The position numbers and the translations under genes were made by a program. Shown here in pieces: positions 8,213 through 15,215 of a DNA stretch of 58,966 bases. Below the pieces are notes generated by a model. It was not told where the DNA came from. It searched no databases and worked only from the letters and a program-made list of their open reading frames with translations. Positions within the stretch are counted from its first letter, which is position 1. Each line of letters starts with the position of its first letter. The stretch is from Prevotella sp. Its GTDB lineage: Bacteria; Bacteroidota; Bacteroidia; Bacteroidales; Bacteroidaceae. The stretch is from assembly GCA_017619375.1 (NCBI GenBank), contig JAFZSL010000002.1, positions 87,679-146,644 on the forward strand, in the 5' to 3' direction.

Positions 8213-11101
8213 ATGACCGACATCATACTTTCCAGTTTCATCAGTCTTTTCGCTCTTTTCGGAAAAGAGGAACAGGTGGACGAGGCACCTGCCAAGCAGA
8301 TGCTCTCGAGTTATCTTCGCCGGCATTTCGGCATCCGCAACATCGACCTGTACTTGAACCTCTACAGCGACATGCGCATGGCTTACGAGATGACCGACGA
8401 CCTCGATAGCGAGGAAACCGTCGCCTCCATCTGTTCCGCCCTTCACGGCAAGATACGCCCCAGCGAGGAGGCTTTGTTGTTGTTGAGATTGATGGAATTC
8501 TGCAGCGATGACGGTTTGCAAGCCAACACCCTGTTCAGCACGCTGGCAAGGCAGTTCCACATCACAGACGAGCAATACAACGATTTCACCGACTATGTGT
8601 ACAATCGTGAGTCGGCATGGGTCAAGTTGCATCACATGGAGGGATTTGACGGGACCCTGAAAACTTTGCTTGAGCGTCAGACCGGCCTGCTCATCTTCAC
8701 CTATCTGGGCAGCGACACGGTGAATCTTAACGATGTCCCCGTCCTTGCCGGCACCTACCAGGTGTGGCAGCAGAGCAGCGTGCTGAAAAGTGCCAGTGGG
8801 AAGCCGGTGTATTATTCCTCCATCATAGGCTCATATGAGAATGACGGTTCCTCGACCCAGCAAGTGGAGTTCTGCGGGCGCGATATCAATTTCCGCTTCC
8901 CCAACAGCGACAATGGCATGCACAACCTGAGTTTCACGTTGAGAAACGGAGAGATGCTGGCCATCATGGGCGGTTCCGGAACAGGTAAGACCACACTTCT
9001 CTCCCTGTTGAACGGCAGTCTTAAACCGCAGGAAGGCAGCATCACCATTAACGGACACGACATCTCCGAACCTGCGGCGAAGGCCTTGATCGGCTACGTG
9101 CCGCAGGATGACCTGCTCATCGAGGAACTCACGGTGTATCAAAACCTTTGGTTCACCGCGAAGTTATGTTTCGAAGGGTTGTCCGACCAGGATATCGACG
9201 CCCGTGTGGTGAAGACCTTGAAAGATTTGGGACTGTATGCCTCCAAAGACTTGAAAGTAGGTTCCGCCATCAACAAGACCATTTCCGGCGGGCAACGCAA
9301 GCGCTTGAACATCGCCTTGGAGCTGATTCGCGAGCCTGCGGTGCTCTTTCTCGACGAACCCACCTCCGGATTGTCTTCAGCGGATACGGAGAGGGTCATC
9401 CTGCTCCTGAAGGAACAGACTCTGAAGGGAAAACTCATCATCGTCAACATCCACCAGCCTTCAAGCGATGTGTACAAACTCTTCGACCGTTTGTGGCTGC
9501 TCGACAAAGGCGGCTATCCGGTTTTTGACGGCAACCCCATCGACGCCATCACCTACTTCAAAGAGGCCGCCAACTATGCCGATGCAGAGACCAGCGCCTG
9601 CCCCACCTGCGGCAATGTCAACCCGGAGGTTGTACTCAACATCATTGATGAGAAAGCGCTCAGCAACACGGGGGAGCCATCCGACGAGCGTAAGCAGACT
9701 CCCCAGGATTGGCATGAGTTGTATCTGAGCCACAGAGGGGGGATGGCAACTCCGGCTGTGAGCGACGTGCCGCCTTCAGACCAAAGGAAGCCCGGAGCTC
9801 TTAAGCAGTTCCTTATCTTCCTCCAACGCAACATCAAGACCAAGGCCACCAACGTGCAGTATCTCTGCATCACCGCGGCTGTGGCACCCCTTCTTGCTGT
9901 CATCTGCGCATTGCTCACCCGCTTCTCTCCACCGGAGGGATACTCGGTGATGGACAACAAGAACCTGGTGAGTTATTTCTTCATGGCTGTCATCGTGGCC
10001 ACCTTCATTGGCATGAGCGGCAGCGCAGAGGAAATCATCAAGGACCGCGCTCTGCTGAAGCGGGAACGTTTCCTCAACCTCTCCTATGGAAGCTACATCT
10101 GGTCGAAAATCGTTTTCATGGCCGGGGTGTCGCTCATACAGACCCTGCTCTTCATCCTGGTGGGAAACACCATCATGGGGTTGGGGCTCTTCTGGCAGTG
10201 GTGGCTCATCCTTTTCGTCACTGCCTTCCTGGCCAACCTGACCGGCTTGTTGCTCTCGCAATGTCTTAACTCCGTGGTGGCCATCTACATCTGCATCCCC
10301 TTGCTGCTCATTCCCCAGATTCTGCTCTGTGGACTGGTCGTGAGTTTCACCGACCTGACACCAAAGAGTAAGACAGGCAATGTGCCGCTGGTGGGCGATC
10401 TCATTCCTTCACGATGGTCATATGAGGCATTGGCAGTCACGTCTTTCACCGACAATGCCTACGAGTCCATGTTCTTTGAGAGCGACCGGGAAAAATATGA
10501 GACGCAATATTACAATTTGGGATACCTTTACGAACTGCAGTCACAGTTGGAGACGATGAACAGCGAAGAGAAAAACGGCAAGACCGTCGACCCTTCGCAC
10601 ATGGAGGTCATCAAAACCAACCTGCCCTTGGTGACGGAGTATTGCGGCATGCAACCTTACCAAGGCGACTACTCCTATGCATCTCTGAAGGAATACATGG
10701 CAGAGGCGGAGGGCATCCTTGCCAAACGCAGCAACCAGACGGTTCTACTGGCTGATGCACAGGTGTCAAGTTTCATCCGCGAGCATGGCAAGGAAGCATT
10801 GATGCGGTTGAAGCGTGACAATTACAACCTGAACCTGGAGGACTGTGTCGTCGGTGCCAACGAGCAACGTATACTCGATGTGGTGGACGGGCACATCGTA
10901 CCTCGCTCCGGACAGATTTTCCTCACCCCCCACAGTAGCAACGGTCGTGCGCCTTTCTACAGCAGTGTGAAAATCATTGGACCATGGCATGTGAAGACCT
11001 TGTGGTTCAACATAGCCATCCTGCTGCTGATGTGTGTCATCATGACATCCCTTCTTTTGACGGATTTTCCTGGAAAATATGTCAGAAAGGAGGTTCAATG
11101 A
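8213..11101 (+). CDS. ABCG-type ABC transporter, ATPase and permease on one chain
   Basis: Predicted 962-aa protein. An N-terminal helical region (about 1-150) has a TerB-like look, followed by an ABC ATPase domain with Walker A GGSGTGKTT (near 252), signature SGGQRKRLN (near 358), Walker B VLFLDEPTSG (near 376) and an H-loop His in NIHQPS. The C-terminal half (about 530-950) holds ABC-2 type membrane helices with a large insertion between the fifth and last helices. ATPase-before-permease order is that of ABCG/White half-transporters, which dimerise and usually export. The substrate is not evident. The gene follows the phosphatase/kinase by one base, so this transporter is probably controlled with, or by, that signalling protein. 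Confidence 0.85.
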   Translation: MTDIILSSFISLFALFGKEEQVDEAPAKQMLSSYLRRHFGIRNIDLYLNLYSDMRMAYEMTDDLDSEETVASICSALHGKIRPSEEALLLLRLMEFCSDDGLQANTLFSTLARQFHITDEQYNDFTDYVYNRESAWVKLHHMEGFDGTLKTLLERQTGLLIFTYLGSDTVNLNDVPVLAGTYQVWQQSSVLKSASGKPVYYSSIIGSYENDGSSTQQVEFCGRDINFRFPNSDNGMHNLSFTLRNGEMLAIMGGSGTGKTTLLSLLNGSLKPQEGSITINGHDISEPAAKALIGYVPQDDLLIEELTVYQNLWFTAKLCFEGLSDQDIDARVVKTLKDLGLYASKDLKVGSAINKTISGGQRKRLNIALELIREPAVLFLDEPTSGLSSADTERVILLLKEQTLKGKLIIVNIHQPSSDVYKLFDRLWLLDKGGYPVFDGNPIDAITYFKEAANYADAETSACPTCGNVNPEVVLNIIDEKALSNTGEPSDERKQTPQDWHELYLSHRGGMATPAVSDVPPSDQRKPGALKQFLIFLQRNIKTKATNVQYLCITAAVAPLLAVICALLTRFSPPEGYSVMDNKNLVSYFFMAVIVATFIGMSGSAEEIIKDRALLKRERFLNLSYGSYIWSKIVFMAGVSLIQTLLFILVGNTIMGLGLFWQWWLILFVTAFLANLTGLLLSQCLNSVVAIYICIPLLLIPQILLCGLVVSFTDLTPKSKTGNVPLVGDLIPSRWSYEALAVTSFTDNAYESMFFESDREKYETQYYNLGYLYELQSQLETMNSEEKNGKTVDPSHMEVIKTNLPLVTEYCGMQPYQGDYSYASLKEYMAEAEGILAKRSNQTVLLADAQVSSFIREHGKEALMRLKRDNYNLNLEDCVVGANEQRILDVVDGHIVPRSGQIFLTPHSSNGRAPFYSSVKIIGPWHVKTLWFNIAILLLMCVIMTSLLLTDFPGKYVRKEVQ

Positions 11102-11149
11102 GTGAAAAGCAACAAAAAGATGAAGTAAAATTGATAAAAGAGGATGGAA

Positions 11150-11184
11150 TTTGATGTATTTCTCAAAACTTTTATCTATTTTTG
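11150..11184 (+). promoter_or_regulatory. Promoter for the lipoprotein gene
   Basis: TATTTTTG at 11177-11184 fits the -7 element; TTTG at 11150-11153 is a slightly distant -33 candidate. The start codon is at 11281, leaving about 90 nt of leader. Confidence 0.55.
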
Positions 11185-11280
11185 CATCGGAGTAGCCGAT
11201 GGCCTTCAGGAAAAGTCGGTCCCATTGATTCGAAAATTCAAATCAAGAACTTATAAATCAATTATTTAAACCTAAAAGCA

Positions 11281-12078
11281 ATGAAGAAATTAACGTTATT
11301 AGCTATTGCATTCGTAGCTTTCGCCTTGGTAGCATGCAAAGGCAGCAAGGACCCCAAAGCCGAGGAGAAAACCGAGCCAAAGAGTTTTGAACAAGAGCAA
11401 GTAGAAGCCAAGATCAAGCAGGAGGTGGACAGCATCGCCGCCCTGGTTGGCAAACTCAAGCAATTCCCCTTCGTACAGGAAGGCACCAAGTTCGAGTTGA
11501 CCAAGGAAGAGAAGCAAGTGCAGCCTGATTACCTTCTCGATGCAGCAGTGGCAGAACAAGCTCAAACACTGGCAGAGAAATACCGCATCCTGAGCGCTCT
11601 TAGCGTGGACAAGAAAATCGCCGCCCTCTATGACATGCCTGTCGATGCTTATGACAAAGCCATCGCCAAACTGTCTGCCGATATCGATGATCCTTCCTTC
11701 AAGGTGATCGACCAGGCCAATTCTCTTTTCGAGACCACCGACACTCTGTATAAGACCATGGAGCAGAATGGCCGCATCAACCAGTTCTGGCAGCTCGCTT
11801 CAGCCGGTCTTGTGGAGCAGCTCTTCGTCATGAACAAGAATGCCGAGAAGTTCCTCACCGTATTCGACGACCAGGCCGCATCTGACGTGACCTATCGCAT
11901 CGTCTTGGTGCTTGACGCTCTGGACCGCCTCACACAATACGACCCCGAGGTGAAGCCCGTCGCCGAAGCTCTTGTTCCTTTGAAGGAACTCAACGCCACC
12001 TCTGTGAAAGAATTTAAAGACCAACTTGCCAAGGCCAGCGACAAAATCGATGCTGCACGCAAGGCTTTGATCAAGTAA
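11281..12078 (+). CDS. Hypothetical lipoprotein, 265 aa
   Basis: A hydrophobic leader ending in ALVAC (lipobox; Cys at residue 19) predicts a lipid-anchored envelope protein. The mature part is highly charged and helical (EEKTEPKSFEQEQVEAKIKQEVDS region) with no domain I recognise. It has its own promoter and is followed by a perfect hairpin at 12102-12129, between the transporter and the STAS gene. Its place inside a phosphatase/transporter/STAS cluster suggests, but does not show, an envelope-signalling role. Confidence 0.8.
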   Translation: MKKLTLLAIAFVAFALVACKGSKDPKAEEKTEPKSFEQEQVEAKIKQEVDSIAALVGKLKQFPFVQEGTKFELTKEEKQVQPDYLLDAAVAEQAQTLAEKYRILSALSVDKKIAALYDMPVDAYDKAIAKLSADIDDPSFKVIDQANSLFETTDTLYKTMEQNGRINQFWQLASAGLVEQLFVMNKNAEKFLTVFDDQAASDVTYRIVLVLDALDRLTQYDPEVKPVAEALVPLKELNATSVKEFKDQLAKASDKIDAARKALIK

Positions 12079-12101
12079 TTCCCATTCACCTTACCCCTAA
12101 A

Positions 12102-12129
12102 GACATACCCTCCGGTCGGAGGGTATGTC
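12102..12129 (+). terminator. Perfect 12-bp hairpin between lipoprotein and STAS genes
   Basis: GACATACCCTCC (12102-12113) pairs perfectly with 12118-12129 around a GGTC loop. No T run follows, so it may be a transcript-stabilising or processing hairpin rather than a full terminator; it lies 17 nt before the STAS start codon. Confidence 0.55.
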
Positions 12130-12146
12130 ATCAATAAGCAAGTACT

Positions 12147-12449
12147 ATGACTTTGGACATCAAAGAACATCAAGGAGGCTTGACCGCCACCATCACAGGG
12201 CGGTTGGACACCCCGTCTGCCGTCAAGGCCCAGCAGGAAATAACCCCCTTGCTGGAGAATGCCGACAAGGAAATCATCCTTGACTGCGAAAAGCTGGAAT
12301 ATATCAGTAGTTCCGGCCTTCGTCTGTTCCTCTCCATCCGGAAGGAGACTGCAGCCAAGGGGGGCAAGGTGATCGTCGAGCACATCAACGATGACATCAA
12401 GAAGGTATTCACGATGACAGGTTTCATCAAATTGTTTGATGTGCGCTGA
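12147..12449 (+). CDS. STAS domain anti-sigma factor antagonist (SpoIIAA/RsbV-like)
   Basis: This 100-aa protein is a single STAS domain: N-terminal strands (GLTATITGRLDTPSA), then LEYISSSGLRLFLSIRKE. The Ser in the SSSG segment is where SpoIIAA/RsbV proteins are phosphorylated by their anti-sigma kinase. It is the natural substrate of the phosphatase/kinase fusion at 5812-8211, which carries both opposing activities. No sigma factor is encoded in the cluster, so the downstream target is unknown. Confidence 0.85.
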   Translation: MTLDIKEHQGGLTATITGRLDTPSAVKAQQEITPLLENADKEIILDCEKLEYISSSGLRLFLSIRKETAAKGGKVIVEHINDDIKKVFTMTGFIKLFDVR

Positions 12450-12525
12450 CATTCGAGTTCTTGCACCTTTGCAAATCCATCACGACATCAACCATTTATT
12501 ACTTTACAAAAACAACACATAAGTT

Positions 12526-13518
12526 ATGGCATTTTTGACAAACGAGAAATTGACAATCGTCGGCGCAGCCGGCATGATTGGCTCCAACATGGTTCAGACC
12601 GCCCTTATGATGGGCTTGACCAACGACATCTGCCTTTACGACGTCTTCTCTCCCGAAGGAGTGGCAGAAGAGATGCGGCAGAGCGGCTTTGGCAATGTGA
12701 CCATCACCGCCACCACCGATGCCGCAGAGGCATTCACCAACGCCAAATACATCATCTCCAGTGGTGGCGCACCCCGCAAGGAAGGAATGACTCGTGAGGA
12801 CCTTCTCGCCGGCAACTGCAAGATTGCCGAGGAACTGGGTTGCAACATCAAGAAATACTGCCCTGACGTGAAGCATGTCGTCATCATCTTCAACCCCGCC
12901 GACCTCACCGGTCTGGTGACATTGCTCTATTCCGGTTTGAAACCCGGCCAGGTGACCACCCTCGCCGGCCTTGACACCACACGCCTTTTGTCGGCTCTGG
13001 CTAAGAAGTTCAACGTGATGCAGGATGAGATCACCGGATGCGCCACCTATGGAGGCCACGGCGAGCAGATGGCCGTCTTTGGCAGCCACGTGGAGATTGC
13101 AGGCCGCAAGCTCATCGACATCATCGGCACCGATGAATTCCCCGAGGCTGAATGGGAGCAGATGAAGAAGGATGTGACCCAAGGTGGTGCGCAAATCATC
13201 AAGTTGCGTGGACGCTCGTCATTCCAAAGCCCCTCCTACCTGTCCGTGGAGATGATTCGCGCCGCCATGGGTGGAGAGCCTTTCCGCTTCCCCGTAGGTA
13301 CCTATGTGAAGACCGACAAGTATGACCATATCATGATGGCCATGAAGACTTGCCTCACACCAGAGGGAGCCAAGTTTGAAGTGCCAGAAGGCACTCCTGA
13401 GGAGAACGCCAAACTCGACGCTTCATACGAGCACCTCTGCAAGATGCGCGACGAATTGGTCACTCTTAACATTGTTCCTCCCATTGACGAGTGGAACAAG
13501 ATCAACCCGAACTTGTAA
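12526..13518 (+). CDS. mdh: Malate dehydrogenase
   Basis: This 330-aa cytoplasmic protein starts with a Rossmann NAD-binding motif (VGAAGMIGSNMVQTAL) and contains the LDH/MDH features LAGLDTTRLLSALAKKF and GGHGEQMAVFGS, with the catalytic His in GGHGEQ. It interconverts malate and oxaloacetate with NAD(H), in Bacteroidales mainly on the reductive branch toward succinate. It is monocistronic, with a GC-rich hairpin just past the stop. Length and start are usual for the family. Confidence 0.92.
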   Translation: MAFLTNEKLTIVGAAGMIGSNMVQTALMMGLTNDICLYDVFSPEGVAEEMRQSGFGNVTITATTDAAEAFTNAKYIISSGGAPRKEGMTREDLLAGNCKIAEELGCNIKKYCPDVKHVVIIFNPADLTGLVTLLYSGLKPGQVTTLAGLDTTRLLSALAKKFNVMQDEITGCATYGGHGEQMAVFGSHVEIAGRKLIDIIGTDEFPEAEWEQMKKDVTQGGAQIIKLRGRSSFQSPSYLSVEMIRAAMGGEPFRFPVGTYVKTDKYDHIMMAMKTCLTPEGAKFEVPEGTPEENAKLDASYEHLCKMRDELVTLNIVPPIDEWNKINPNL

Positions 13519-13536
13519 TCGTCAATAGTATAGATG

Positions 13537-13567
13537 CGAGGGGGGGCAAGTCATTGCTCCCCTCGTT
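13537..13567 (+). terminator. Hairpin after mdh
   Basis: CGAGGGG pairs with CCCCTCG and, inside it, GCAA with TTGC, separated by a small internal loop. The T run is weak (CGTTTCATTG). Confidence 0.5.
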
Positions 13568-13631
13568 TCATTGTATGATATCGTTCATACTTGATGTTAT
13601 TTTACTTTGTATTTTATCATTCATAGTTCAC

Positions 13632-14399
13632 ATGAAAGCAAATGTATTGACCCTTGCATTGGTGATGATTGCATTCACAGCCAATGCCCAGCAGAAAGCG
13701 AAGACGTTTTCCATTACACCGAAGGTAGGTATTACAGCAAGTAGCTTTTCAGGGAATATGCCGGCAAGTATCTCATACGCCATTATTCCGGATGATAATC
13801 ATATAACGGAGGGTATGCTCCAACCAGTCGACCAAAGTAAGTATCCACGGATTGGAGTCATGTCTTTCGGCGACATCAAGAACAAAGTGGGCTTCACCAT
13901 AGGCGCGGAAGGGCAATACCAATTTACATCTGTTGTCGGTCTCTCCTTTGGTGCCTTCTATACACAAGAGGGAGCAGCCTACAACACAAAGGGTTATTCC
14001 TCGGATTTCAACGATGTGAAAGTCAACATCAAAGATGATTTGAAAATCAATCTCAACTGCATCACCTTGCCTGTTCTGGCCAATGTATATGTGTGGAAAG
14101 GACTTGCCCTCAAAGCTGGCTTGCAACCAGAATTTGCCATTGGGAAAAAGCTCAAGGGCGATGTTACAGTAGAGTATGAGGGACAGACATTTCATGGCGT
14201 GTCGGCAGATGCCGACATCAAGTCATTCTCCCTTTCCCTTCCCATAGGCATAAGTTATGAATATAAAAATTTTGTGACCGATATCAGATACTCTATGGGC
14301 TTGACCGACCTGCATAAAAGCAGAGATTCAGGATTTGAAGGACACACCTCTGGCCACAACCGTGTGCTGTCATTCACACTTGGATACAAGTTCCCGTGA
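13632..14399 (+). CDS. Outer-membrane beta-barrel protein (PorT-like fold)
   Basis: A 255-aa protein with signal peptide MKANVLTLALVMIAFTANA and then alternating amphipathic strands (KVGITASSFSGN, GFTIGAEGQYQF, ISYEYKNFVTDIRYSMGL) ending in an aromatic-terminated strand (VLSFTLGYKFP), typical of small Bacteroidota outer-membrane barrels. The frame is open upstream to 13491 but that would overlap mdh; the ATG at 13632 gives the signal peptide. Function unknown. Confidence 0.8.
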   Translation: MKANVLTLALVMIAFTANAQQKAKTFSITPKVGITASSFSGNMPASISYAIIPDDNHITEGMLQPVDQSKYPRIGVMSFGDIKNKVGFTIGAEGQYQFTSVVGLSFGAFYTQEGAAYNTKGYSSDFNDVKVNIKDDLKINLNCITLPVLANVYVWKGLALKAGLQPEFAIGKKLKGDVTVEYEGQTFHGVSADADIKSFSLSLPIGISYEYKNFVTDIRYSMGLTDLHKSRDSGFEGHTSGHNRVLSFTLGYKFP

Positions 14400-14410
14400 A
14401 TCAGAAGGGG

Positions 14411-14446
14411 GACATTGGCGAGCTGGTGTCGTCGCCAGCGAATGTC
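14411..14446 (+). other. Interrupted hairpin after the barrel gene
   Basis: GACATT (14411-14416) pairs with AATGTC (14441-14446), enclosing GCTGG / CCAGC. It precedes the stronger terminator at 14482. Confidence 0.4.
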
Positions 14447-14479
14447 GCTTCTCTTCCATGGCGACTAACGATACACAAT

Positions 14480-14518
14480 AAAACGACCGACGGCTGTCAG
14501 CCATCGGTCGTTGTTTTT
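14480..14518. terminator. Bidirectional-looking terminator between convergent genes
   Basis: AACGACCGA...GGCT pairs with AGCC...TCGGTCGTT (one C-A mismatch) and is followed by TTGTTTTT. It lies between the barrel gene (+) and the HMA-like gene (-). Confidence 0.75.
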
Positions 14519-14560
14519 AGGTGGGGCACAGGACATGTGCCGTATATGTTGTTGTAATTC

Positions 14561-14641
14561 TCAGTTCACTGCTGCCTTGATCGTCCGTGAAGATGTCTTG
14601 TGGGCATCGTAGGTCACGGTCATCATGTTGGTGCGTGGGTT
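14561..14641 (-). other. In-frame continuation of the HMA-like reading frame after a TGA
   Basis: Reading through the TGA at 14642-14644 in the same frame gives 26 more codons (NPRTNMMTVTYDAHKTSSRT...) before the next stop at 14561. The V-T-V-T-Y-D strand and following helix are exactly the second half expected of an HMA fold, so this stretch appears to be a severed C-terminus. Confidence 0.6.
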
Positions 14642-14923
14642 TCATTTGACCTCCTTCACGCCATGGATGGCTTCCACCTTCGCCACGATGTTCTTCTTCT
14701 TGGAGGCCTTGTGGCTGACCTTGAAGGAAATCACCTCGATGGCTGCGGCATGGTGGTCATGTTTTTTGTACGTTTTCTTGTCTACATTCTTGCCGGGCTT
14801 GCGGTCCGTCATCTCCTTTTTGACAGGCTTGGTGTTTCTATCCACGTTGTTTCCTGCAAAAACCGGGGCTGTTGTGATGACCATGATCATCATGGCTACG
14901 ATCACTTTATACATTGTCTTCAT
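14642..14923 (-). CDS. Small secreted HMA-like protein cut short by an in-frame TGA
   Basis: 93 aa as read. A signal peptide (MKTMYKVIVAMMIMVITTAP) is followed by a very basic linker (residues 25-59) and the first half of a ferredoxin-like HMA fold (VISFKVSHKASKKKNIVAKVEAIHGVKEVK). Two points are odd. The metal-binding CxxC loop expected after the first strand is replaced by HKASKK, so copper or zinc binding as in CopZ is unlikely. The domain is then broken by TGA while the missing half is still encoded in frame downstream. A consensus promoter precedes the gene. It may be a recent nonsense mutation, a sequencing error or readthrough. Confidence 0.65.
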   Translation of the reverse strand: MKTMYKVIVAMMIMVITTAPVFAGNNVDRNTKPVKKEMTDRKPGKNVDKKTYKKHDHHAAAIEVISFKVSHKASKKKNIVAKVEAIHGVKEVK

Positions 14924-14993
14924 AATTGTTTCCTTTCCTTATTTTAAGTTGTACTTATGTTTCTTTAAACAGATTTATCTCTGATTTCTGATG

Positions 14994-15024
14994 CAAATGT
15001 AAGCACATTTCCATGACCTGCAAA
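14994..15024 (-). promoter_or_regulatory. Consensus promoter for the HMA-like gene
   Basis: On the minus strand TTTG (15024-15021) and TACATTTG (15001-14994) are separated by 19 bp, a near-ideal Bacteroidota promoter. It leaves about 60 nt of leader before the ATG at 14923. Confidence 0.65.
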
Positions 15025-15110
15025 GAGAAGATTCCTACAATTAATATGACTTTTCCCTATTTTGTATGGGGAAATCCCGAAGCATGGCTCCATTATTCCA
15101 AAATTTTGAC

Positions 15111-15118
15111 TAATTTTG
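15111..15118 (+). promoter_or_regulatory. Possible -7 element for the cysteine-rich membrane protein
   Basis: TAATTTTG at 15111-15118 fits TAnnTTTG; no clear -33 element is seen. Confidence 0.4.
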
Positions 15119-15215
15119 CAATCATATCTCAGACCTCGGCAGAGTATAACATAATCAACAATAATAGAGACCATTGTTTTTCATTGAACTCACTTTATTA
15201 AATTTTCAAATACAT

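Noticed and set aside
14642-14644. TGA as a selenocysteine codon
   Set aside because: The position corresponds to a turn after the second strand of the fold, not to a Cys, and no selenocysteine insertion structure was recognised downstream.
14600-14984. Plus-strand frames opposite the HMA-like gene
   Set aside because: They lie antisense to a gene with a promoter, signal peptide and fold; composition is not protein-like.
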